A program made the translations under genes and the position numbers. Below the pieces are notes generated by a model that worked only from the letters and a program-made list of their open reading frames with translations, made no database searches and had not been told where the DNA came from. A stretch of 13,003 nt of DNA from Hyphomonas sp. (GTDB taxonomy: Bacteria; Pseudomonadota; Alphaproteobacteria; Caulobacterales; Hyphomonadaceae), in contig DNFL01000126.1 of the NCBI GenBank assembly GCA_003486945.1, positions 1 through 13,003 of the forward strand, given 5' to 3'. This document shows, in pieces, positions 7,518-13,003 of the stretch. Within the stretch, counting starts at the first letter, position 1; each line of letters starts with the position of its first letter.

Positions 7518-8543
7518 TCAGGCAGGTTCGAATGCAGCCTTCGAAAAGGCCGAGAGGTGGACCAAATGGTCATCGGCGATGAGCGCGGACCCGCAGGCCG
7601 ATGGACCGTCCAGCCGGACGTCCTCGCCGAGCCCGACCGACGGCGAGACCATCTGGTCGAGACCGGTGACCGCCGCGATGAAGGCCCGGGCCGTCTCGGG
7701 CCCCGGCATCGCAAACGGCGGTGTCTCGCCAAGTGCGTTCAGGCAATAGCTGCGCACCAGCTTGCCGAAGATCGCGCCGAACGCGCGGGGACTGCCTGCA
7801 ACCTCAATCCCGACCGCGCGGCCATCGATGTAGAACACCGCGCCAACCTGGCCCTCAGCCGGCACAAAGGCTGATGACAGGCGCTCGATCTCTGCCCGGC
7901 GCAGGACATAGCTGTCGTTCATGGCGGACGATGCACTGCGCGTCCCTGTTTCCTGCAGGGCTTCCTGCACGTCGTCCCAGACCGCGCGTTGGTCCGCATC
8001 GAAGTCACCCAGAGTTTCTGCGCGGCGGGCATAACCTCGGATCGGACCAAGATCATCCGGCAAATCCGCGGCCCAGTCGGCGTTCACCTGGCGAGCGGTT
8101 TTCATCCGCCGCGCGCTGGCCATCCGCTCGGCCTTGCGCAGCCGGGCCTTTGCAAACAGCGCTTCGCCGCTCGAGGAAAAACCTGCCGCCTCGTACCGCC
8201 ACCTGCCCTGCTCCACACAGGACACCGGAAGGGTCAGCTGCGCGCCAGCAGGAACGAGGATCGTCGCGTTGACGATCCGGTTCTGCTTGGCACCCTTGAG
8301 TTCCTCGCCGTCGAACAGAAGGACGGGCTTGTCCGAACTGTTGGTCGCCAGAAGATTTGCAACGATGCCCGCGTCGGAGACTTCCGACACTTCAAGCCGC
8401 CCGGCGGCAATTGCTTCGTCGAGCAGCAGGTAGGGGCTCTCGCGGGAACTTCCCTCGGCGGTGAGCGGCAGCATGGTCAGGCGACCGGCATGGACCGGGG
8501 CGCCGAGGCCAAGGGATTCAAGATAGGTCTGGATAGCACGCAT
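7518..8543 (-). CDS. ARPP-1/DUF6569-like protein, first gene of the operon
   Basis: A 341-residue protein with no membrane segments. The strongest pieces are LLFDGEELKGAKQNR (75-89) and LPVSCVEQGRW (105-115), which I recognise as the signature of the ARPP-1 (DUF6569) family. That family is known from comparative genomics of prokaryotic stress and conflict operons; its biochemical activity is not known to me. The conserved Glu, Lys, Gln and Arg residues in the first motif could form a binding or active site (inference). The second half (about 215-320) contains an FYIDGRAVGIEV strand pair. The start is well supported by AGAGGAGA about seven bases before the ATG. It is the first gene of the vWA-phosphatase-kinase operon and lies divergent from the WYL regulator gene, so its leader probably carries the control of the whole operon. 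Confidence 0.85.
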   Translation of the reverse strand: MRAIQTYLESLGLGAPVHAGRLTMLPLTAEGSSRESPYLLLDEAIAAGRLEVSEVSDAGIVANLLATNSSDKPVLLFDGEELKGAKQNRIVNATILVPAGAQLTLPVSCVEQGRWRYEAAGFSSSGEALFAKARLRKAERMASARRMKTARQVNADWAADLPDDLGPIRGYARRAETLGDFDADQRAVWDDVQEALQETGTRSASSAMNDSYVLRRAEIERLSSAFVPAEGQVGAVFYIDGRAVGIEVAGSPRAFGAIFGKLVRSYCLNALGETPPFAMPGPETARAFIAAVTGLDQMVSPSVGLGEDVRLDGPSACGSALIADDHLVHLSAFSKAAFEPA

Positions 8544-8586
8544 TGCAGGTCTCCTCTTGCTGAAACCCAGGCAAGCCGAAGGCGCT

Positions 8587-8613
8587 CGCTCCCGTGACGA
8601 AAAACCGGGAGCG
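8587..8613. repeat. 8-bp perfect inverted repeat in the operon leader
   Basis: Arms CGCTCCCG (8587-8594) and CGGGAGCG (8606-8613) with an 11-base spacer. In the minus-strand transcript it would form a GC-rich hairpin in the long leader upstream of the ARPP-1-like gene. No T-run follows on that strand, so it is not an intrinsic terminator. It could be a second regulator site, an mRNA-stabilising hairpin or chance. Confidence 0.5.
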
Positions 8614-8637
8614 CTGATGCCAATTGCAGGCGCTGGG

Positions 8638-8665
8638 ATGACCGAATCACCTTATGTGCTAGAAT
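8638..8665 (+). promoter_or_regulatory. Candidate promoter of the WYL regulator gene
   Basis: A -35-like ATGACC (8638-8643, 4 of 6 to consensus), a 16-base spacer and a -10-like TAGAAT (8660-8665, 5 of 6). The predicted start near 8672 would give a leader of about 55 bases before the GTG start codon. The spacing is slightly short and the -35 is imperfect. Confidence 0.4.
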
Positions 8666-8674
8666 GATCCGGTT

Positions 8675-8690
8675 AGTAGATGGTTCTACT
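8675..8690. promoter_or_regulatory. Candidate operator: 6-bp inverted repeat
   Basis: AGTAGA (8675-8680), spacer TGGT, TCTACT (8685-8690): a perfect palindrome lying between the two predicted transcription starts of the divergent genes. A wider imperfect pair, TAGAA (8660-8664) and TTCTA (8684-8688), encloses it. BrxR/CapW-type WYL repressors bind inverted repeats near their own promoters, so this is the best site for the adjacent regulator. Confidence 0.5.
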
Positions 8691-8702
8691 TTTTTGATGC
8701 AT

Positions 8703-8732
8703 CGTATATGTTGAGGAACCTTAACGTGTCAA
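8703..8732 (-). promoter_or_regulatory. Predicted sigma-70-type promoter of the minus operon
   Basis: On the minus strand a perfect TTGACA (8732-8727), an 18-base spacer and TATACG (8708-8703, 4 of 6). The predicted start near 8696 gives a leader of roughly 150 bases to the ARPP-1-like ATG. The -35 box overlaps the GTG start and second codon of the WYL gene. This is the strongest promoter-like element I see in the window. Confidence 0.5.
8713..8718 (+). promoter_or_regulatory. Ribosome-binding site setting a GTG start
   Basis: GAGGAA seven bases before GTG 8726. The in-frame ATG 18 bases upstream (8708) has no purine-rich site before it, so GTG is preferred. Confidence 0.6.
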
Positions 8733-9577
8733 GGACTCCCGTCGAAACTTCGCCAGAATCCCTTGGCTGGGCAGTCACGACCCGCCTGCGCTTTCTGGAA
8801 GAACGGGCCTGGTGGACGGGCGGCGTGAACCGGCGCGACATCGTCGAACGCTTCGGAATATCCGAGCAGCAGGCGTCCGGAGACTTTACCCGCTACCAGG
8901 AACTCGCCCCCGCAAACCTTGCCTATGACAAGAGCGGCAAGACCTATCGTCCGACCGCGGAGTTCAAGCCTCTCTTCTTCGAGCCCGACTCCGCCGAGAC
9001 ACTCGGTCAGTTCCGCCTCATCGCCGAAAATGTCATTCCGCCGGACGCGCTCACCGACGGCGTGACCGCCGCCATCGCCGGCGCCATAGCGCGGCCCGTG
9101 GATCCGGAGCTCCTGCGCATCATTCTGCAGGCCGTCCGCGAGCGCCGGCGCATGTCGGCCTTCTACGTCTCGCTTACTTCGCCTGATGGGAAAATGCGCA
9201 CGATCGAGCCGCACGCCATCGTGTTCGACGGGTTTCGCTGGCACGCCCGCGCGTTCGACGTCGAGGCCAGCGGCTGGCGCGACTTCGTTCTCGGCCGCCT
9301 CTCGCGCGCTTCCCTGCTCGAGGCCCCGAGCGAGATGACCGCAGACGATGACGCCGACTGGCAGGACATCGTGCAGCTGACGATCGCTGCCAATCCTGGC
9401 CTTAGCCCGGCCCAGCGCCGGCTCATCGAACGCGATTACGGAATGCACCGGGGAAAGCTGGTCATCACAGTCCGCAAGGCGCTTCAGTTCTACACCAAGC
9501 TCAGGCTCGGGCTTGATCTGGACGGCAAGGCGCGCTCGCCGGAGGATCAGCATATCGTGCTGGTTGGCGAGAAGTAA
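8726..9577 (+). CDS. WYL-domain transcriptional regulator (BrxR/CapW type)
   Basis: A 283-residue DNA-binding regulator, probably a repressor. An N-terminal winged helix-turn-helix (about 16-80) reads TRLRFLEE, then NRRDIVERFGISEQQASGDF (35-54) and LAPANLAYD (60-68), the pattern of BrxR/CapW proteins that control BREX, CBASS and other defence operons. The WYL ligand-sensing domain (about 133-200) has IEPHAIVFDGFRWHARAFD (160-178), with W-H-A where other families have W-Y-L. A C-terminal dimerisation or WCX-like extension (about 212-283) follows. I chose GTG 8726 over ATG 8708 because GAGGAA precedes it at good spacing. The gene is divergent from the TerY-P operon and the intergenic palindrome is a likely operator. 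The predicted role is to repress both itself and the operon until a nucleic-acid or nucleotide signal is bound (inference from the family). Confidence 0.92.
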   Translation: MSRTPVETSPESLGWAVTTRLRFLEERAWWTGGVNRRDIVERFGISEQQASGDFTRYQELAPANLAYDKSGKTYRPTAEFKPLFFEPDSAETLGQFRLIAENVIPPDALTDGVTAAIAGAIARPVDPELLRIILQAVRERRRMSAFYVSLTSPDGKMRTIEPHAIVFDGFRWHARAFDVEASGWRDFVLGRLSRASLLEAPSEMTADDDADWQDIVQLTIAANPGLSPAQRRLIERDYGMHRGKLVITVRKALQFYTKLRLGLDLDGKARSPEDQHIVLVGEK

Positions 9578-9678
9578 TCGTCGTTGCTTGGACCCAAACC
9601 CAACGAATTACCTTTGGTTGATGGCCGCGCCCTACTGTGGCATTCGTCAATTGCGGTACGCGATCCAGGGCGTGAGAG

Positions 9679-10668
9679 ATGAAAAAAAATGACGTGAAGT
9701 ATGCCAACTTTGTGTGCAAGTTTGGCGAAAAAAATATGATGGATATGCTTGAAGAGATAATCCTCCCAGCATTCGTCCGCGATTCAATCGTCCGTCGACG
9801 AGGCGAGAACAACTATCTTTTTTTGGAGACAGGTGTTGTTGATCTCGGGACCAACGATAATCCGGAATTCTGCATCGTTGGTCAATTCGTCAAAGCAATA
9901 GTACTCCGTCGTGATCAAGTCTTGGATGCAGCAGGAGGGGAATTGGTGCAAGATCCCCAATTTATGGAATCGGCGCCGTCAGCATTCTTTGTACTGAAGT
10001 TAAACGGCCATCGGTTGATGTATATGGCAGAGACCCCACACGCTCCTACTTTGTCGGAATTCGAAACGACCGCGAGATTTCGCATCCGAAAGATGTGGGA
10101 AAAATACGTCGCCGACGCAAAGCAGCTTCAAAGCACAGAGTTGCAAGACGACAACAATTCCCACGGACTAACACCACCTACTATCCAAGTCACGCCACTC
10201 GGCGGCGGTCTCGAACTTGAAGAATTTTTGCAGAAGTTCGAAAAGATTGAGATCTTAGATATCGTCGTTAATCCTCGTAATGACGAAGTCGATGGAGGCA
10301 AGTTGTTTCAGTTGATGGATGAAGCCCGAAAGGGGGTAGGCGGCGAAACCGGACGCATCCAGTTCCGCTCTAGTGAGGGACTGGACGCCGACACCACCGG
10401 AGATTTATTGCAAGATATGGCTGGCTCTGGAAATCAGCGAGTAAAAGTCACGGGGAAAGATGCCTCCGGGGACAAAATTTCCGGCAACGAAGACGACTAC
10501 TCGGTCGTTGACCACATTGCGGAGCCCGCTCCTGACAGAGTATCGCGGGCGACGCGCTTGCTGCAAATGTTTCGCGAAAAGCTGCAACAAGGAATTCTTC
10601 GAGACAGCGCCACATCAGCGGAGTCACAACAGAAGCTGCTGAGGGTGTTCCGGAATGGCCGACCATAG
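9679..10668 (+). CDS. Unrecognised soluble protein, first gene of a two-gene module
   Basis: A 329-residue protein that I do not recognise. There is no signal peptide or membrane segment. The N-terminal half (about 8-145) looks like a compact alpha/beta domain: an opening KYANFVCKFGEK, a helix LEEIILPAF, and strands YLFLETGVVDLG, FCIVGQFVKAIVL and SAFFVLKLNGHRLMYM, which could form one sheet. A polar linker (about 150-175) leads to a second domain (about 176-280) rich in Asp, Glu and Gly, and a basic helical tail (about 288-329). AGGG lies eight bases before the ATG. The DNA is visibly more A/T-rich than the flanking genes, suggesting separate acquisition. Its end overlaps the membrane-protein gene by 14 bases, so the two products probably work together. 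An anti-phage sensor or effector role is a guess from context. Confidence 0.8.
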   Translation: MKKNDVKYANFVCKFGEKNMMDMLEEIILPAFVRDSIVRRRGENNYLFLETGVVDLGTNDNPEFCIVGQFVKAIVLRRDQVLDAAGGELVQDPQFMESAPSAFFVLKLNGHRLMYMAETPHAPTLSEFETTARFRIRKMWEKYVADAKQLQSTELQDDNNSHGLTPPTIQVTPLGGGLELEEFLQKFEKIEILDIVVNPRNDEVDGGKLFQLMDEARKGVGGETGRIQFRSSEGLDADTTGDLLQDMAGSGNQRVKVTGKDASGDKISGNEDDYSVVDHIAEPAPDRVSRATRLLQMFREKLQQGILRDSATSAESQQKLLRVFRNGRP

Positions 10669-11317
10669 TTTCAAGAAAATCGACGAGTGGGAAAAAGACC
10701 TCTTCAAAGAAAAAACGCTTTGGACAGTCTTGAAGATCTCCGCTCCATACGTCGGCGACCCTAAAGAAGTTCGCCTTCTAACCATCTTGGGCGCAATCCT
10801 ATGCGGGTGTTCGGTTCTAAGCTTCGTTGCCTTTAACGACTGGTTTGCTGCCGCTGAACGACTGCGGTCCATAGCCAGAGAGTCAATCGAGTTTACCGCC
10901 CCATTCTATGTTGGCGTGTTCGGCTTTGTCTTCGCGGGTTTCTCGATAATTGTCTCACTATTCAACGGAGAAGCCCTCAAGGTACTGGCGTCCCATAGGG
11001 ATGAAAAGCGTCCGTTTTCTGAGTTGAAGCACATATACTTCACATTCATATACGTGATGTCTGTGCTGCTAGCGGGGCTAGTCGCGTCCTTCTTACTTTA
11101 CACGCTCAATCAAGAAGGAGGAATTCTCGGAGCATTCCAACAAGAGTTGGAGTGGTGGGCCGCGCTATTGGCTATCTCCAGCATTATAGTCAGTGTAATG
11201 ATTTTTTTATACACTCTACTGATGATAAAGTCTCTGATTTGGAGCCTTTATCAATTGGTTCTGCTGAGCATTGCGGAAAAAAGCAAAAGCTCGGCTGGGC
11301 CTCAAGACAATGCCTAA
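10655..11317 (+). CDS. Four-segment membrane protein, second gene of the module
   Basis: A 220-residue inner-membrane protein of no family that I recognise. It begins with a charged amphipathic cytoplasmic stretch (1-40). Four hydrophobic segments follow at about 41-60, 83-103, 128-149 and 167-192, and a short hydrophilic Ser/Lys-rich tail ends the protein. Segment 4 is long and may continue as an amphipathic helix. GAGGG lies nine bases before the ATG, which sits inside the end of the upstream gene, so translation is probably coupled. In many two-gene defence modules a membrane protein with few segments acts as the effector that damages or depolarises the membrane once a soluble partner senses infection. 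That role is inferred only from the pairing. It resembles the KwaA-KwaB layout in kind, but the gene order is reversed and I could not match the sequences. Confidence 0.8.
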   Translation: MADHSFKKIDEWEKDLFKEKTLWTVLKISAPYVGDPKEVRLLTILGAILCGCSVLSFVAFNDWFAAAERLRSIARESIEFTAPFYVGVFGFVFAGFSIIVSLFNGEALKVLASHRDEKRPFSELKHIYFTFIYVMSVLLAGLVASFLLYTLNQEGGILGAFQQELEWWAALLAISSIIVSVMIFLYTLLMIKSLIWSLYQLVLLSIAEKSKSSAGPQDNA

Positions 11318-11418
11318 GCCGAAATGAAGGAGCACGAATCCTAGCGCCAAGGAATGGGGGCGCACAAAAGAATTAGTCATAATGCTGGCGACGTAAAACT
11401 CCTTCCAACTGCGGCTTT

Positions 11419-11434
11419 CGGAGCCCACGCTCCG
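11419..11434. repeat. GC-rich hairpin in the convergent gap
   Basis: CGGAGC (11419-11424), loop CCAC, GCTCCG (11429-11434). It lies in the 241-base gap between the membrane-protein gene and the convergent SNF2 gene. No T-run follows on either strand, so a classical terminator is not shown. A T-run near 11490-11500 has no stem directly before it. I see no other gene in the gap. Confidence 0.35.
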
Positions 11435-11558
11435 CAGACCAGCGATATTGTCCGCATGGACTCAATAAGCTAGCGGGAAGTTGGCCGTTTTTTACAAGCT
11501 GGAAAGGTTAGACATAACTTAGACTTTGTCGGCCACATTGTTCGCTTTTGACAAGCCC

Positions 11559-13003
11559 CTACCACCCCCGACGCATCCACTCATCCAAATCTCTCGAAGA
11601 CAATACTCGCTCCGTGTACTCCCAATTCAAGCCGCGATCATCGGCAATGTCCCGAAGATATCGCAGTTCCATAGGGGGGCGCGCTTTCTCTACACGCTGC
11701 GAGAAGTTCCTGACTGCTTGCCGATCATGTAGCACGGCATCAATCCACTCGTCTTCGAAGCCATCGGGCAGTTGGCCGAGCACAGAGAATATGTCGCCGA
11801 AGCGCTCAGAAAGCGCCGCATATACATCGTCCTCAACGGTGCCGGCGTAGCGCAGGTTCAGCACGTGAACATCATCTCGCGCTTGGCCGATCCGCTGCAC
11901 CCGCCCTTTGCGCTGTTCAAGTCGCGAAGGGTTCCAAGGGAGGTCAACGTTGACCTGAGCTCCAAGTCTTTGGAGGTTCAACCCCTCGCAAGCCGCATCT
12001 GTAGCGCACACCAGCCGGATATCACCGCGTTGGATAGCATCTTTGATCTGCTCCCGCGCAGCCGTTCGGCGTTCGCCCCCCCGCTGAACGAAGGAGGCAG
12101 ACCCGCCTGCATAAAGCGCTATAGGCTCGTCCGGAAATGCGACGGCCAAAGCCTCCAACACCCACTCTGCGGTGGTTCTATACTGACTGAAGATGATCGC
12201 ACCATTTGTCTCAAGCCAGCTTCGGTCTCGAAGATAATGCAGGATCACCTGCACTTTCGGATCAACATCATCCCCGTTCACTACCGCAGAGAGGTTCCGC
12301 TCGACCTCGCGAAGGAACTGAATTTCCTGGGGGTCAGGCGGAGCTTCACCAAGCGACAAACCTTCATCGCTGACTTCATCCTCGGGAACAGCGCTGGCGT
12401 CCAGGCGACCAAGCAAGTGGCGCGCTGTTTCTAAGCCTGCACGGGCAGATGATCCGATACGGCGCAGCAGGATGGTCTTCAAGAACCCCGCACCCGGACG
12501 ATTTGCAGCGTAGATCCGGCTGAAGTTCTCTGCCGCTTCATAGGCTGTGGTAAACGCGAGTCCCATGACCAGCCCCTGCCCTGCGCTATCGAAATAGGAG
12601 GCAGGAATAGCGTCCTCTTGCCGAGGATGTGTGATCACGCCGATACGCTTCAACAATCCGCGCTCTTCCAGCATCGGCCGCGTTCGCCGCACGATCCTCC
12701 TCACGATGGGATTGTATTGCTCCGCAAGCAGTTGGAAATCCTGTAAGAAGTCGGTTCGGATATCAGGCCCAAGCGCATCAAATCGAGGGCCGACAATCAC
12801 GCCTGGATCGAGCTGACTGTCTGCCCGCACGTTGCGAAACACCGAATGCTCGGCGCTCGGCGGCAGCGGATTTCGGAACAGGCTCCATCGGGCAGTTTCT
12901 TCTTCTGGCCAAGGGCGCTCGCCGGTAAGGAAACGTATCGAGGTATCGCGGGTCCACTCGCCGCCGTCGAAGGTGTTACCGAACACTTGTGGCGCGCCCT
13001 GGT
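11559..13003 (-). CDS. SNF2-type helicase, C-terminal part (5' end off the window)
   Basis: The frame is open to the right window edge, so the gene starts outside; the GTG at 12986 is only the first possible start codon seen. Counting from it, 475 residues are visible. The C-terminal helicase lobe is clear: GAIIFSQYR (262-270, motif IV), RLVCATDAACEGLNLQ (324-339, motif V) and QRKGRVQRIGQ (358-368, motif VI with its arginines). The upstream part (about 85-115) has NPIVRRIVRRTRPMLEERG, typical of the linker between SNF2 lobes. The C-terminus ends in a charged, Trp-rich tail. Walker A and B lie beyond the edge. SNF2-like helicases are core parts of DISARM (DrmD), of the Dpd deazaguanine system (DpdE) and of PLD-SNF2 fusions; I cannot tell which applies without the missing neighbours. 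It converges on the two-gene module. Confidence 0.88.
   Translation of the reverse strand, partial: QGAPQVFGNTFDGGEWTRDTSIRFLTGERPWPEEETARWSLFRNPLPPSAEHSVFRNVRADSQLDPGVIVGPRFDALGPDIRTDFLQDFQLLAEQYNPIVRRIVRRTRPMLEERGLLKRIGVITHPRQEDAIPASYFDSAGQGLVMGLAFTTAYEAAENFSRIYAANRPGAGFLKTILLRRIGSSARAGLETARHLLGRLDASAVPEDEVSDEGLSLGEAPPDPQEIQFLREVERNLSAVVNGDDVDPKVQVILHYLRDRSWLETNGAIIFSQYRTTAEWVLEALAVAFPDEPIALYAGGSASFVQRGGERRTAAREQIKDAIQRGDIRLVCATDAACEGLNLQRLGAQVNVDLPWNPSRLEQRKGRVQRIGQARDDVHVLNLRYAGTVEDDVYAALSERFGDIFSVLGQLPDGFEDEWIDAVLHDRQAVRNFSQRVEKARPPMELRYLRDIADDRGLNWEYTERVLSSRDLDEWMRRGW

Noticed and set aside
8542..8630. Direct repeat ATTGCAGG (8542-8549 and 8623-8630)
   Set aside because: Only eight bases, two copies, one of them overlapping a start codon; chance is an adequate explanation.
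8675..8695. Intrinsic terminator (AGTAGA-TGGT-TCTACT followed by six Ts)
   Set aside because: The stem is short and A/T-rich, and it sits between divergent genes with no plus-strand gene upstream to terminate. An operator fits better, though a weak attenuator is not excluded.
8729..9553. 274-codon minus-strand ORF inside the WYL gene
   Set aside because: It is antisense to a gene with clear winged-helix and WYL motifs, as GC-rich genes often give. No ribosome-binding site or recognisable domain was seen.
9679..11317. Kiwa (KwaA-KwaB) system
   Set aside because: The soluble-plus-four-segment-membrane layout is similar in kind, but the gene order is reversed and I could recognise no KwaB/DUF4868 sequence features. 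Kept only as something to test.
12984..12986. GTG at 12986 as the true SNF2 start
   Set aside because: The frame stays open upstream to the window edge and the N-terminal helicase lobe is missing, so this is an internal valine codon.
1..13003. CRISPR arrays, tRNA or rRNA genes, insertion sequences
   Set aside because: No evenly spaced repeats, cloverleaf-like sequence, transposase motif or long terminal inverted repeats were found on reading both strands.

Overview
The window is chromosomal or island DNA from a GC-rich proteobacterium. Codon use and the style of the encoded proteins suggest an alphaproteobacterium, but nothing here fixes a genus. No rRNA, tRNA, transposase, integrase or CRISPR array is visible. 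All nine recognisable genes look like accessory stress-response or defence genes, so I read the window as part of a defence or genome-maintenance island.

Region 1 (1-8543, minus strand) is a tightly packed six-gene operon. In transcription order it encodes an ARPP-1/DUF6569-like protein, a TerY-type von Willebrand A (vWA) protein, a PP2C-type phosphatase, a TerY-P-type protein kinase with zinc-ribbon, membrane, helix-hairpin-helix and coiled-coil parts, a 1124-residue nuclease-helicase of the TM0106 type (RecB/Cas4-like nuclease, DEDD exonuclease and SF1 helicase), and a uracil-DNA-glycosylase-like protein cut by the left window edge. The vWA, phosphatase and kinase form the 'TerY-P triad' described by comparative genomics. 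The two downstream genes add DNA-processing enzymes. My inference is that the triad senses or signals by reversible phosphorylation and controls the DNA-processing enzymes.

Region 2 (8544-9577) is a short control region and a plus-strand gene for a WYL-domain repressor of the BrxR/CapW type. A consensus-like promoter for the minus operon (-35 TTGACA) overlaps the start of the repressor gene. A promoter-like element for the repressor lies on the other side and points towards it. A perfect 6-bp inverted repeat sits between the two predicted start sites. This suggests autoregulated repression of the operon and the repressor together.

Region 3 (9679-11317, plus strand) is visibly more A/T-rich. 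It holds two overlapping genes: an unrecognised soluble 329-residue protein and a 220-residue protein with four membrane segments. This soluble-plus-membrane pair resembles the layout of many anti-phage modules, but I cannot assign a family.

Region 4 (11318-13003) is a 241-bp convergent gap with a GC-rich hairpin, followed by the C-terminal part of a minus-strand SNF2-type helicase that enters from beyond the right edge. It may belong to a further defence system outside the window.
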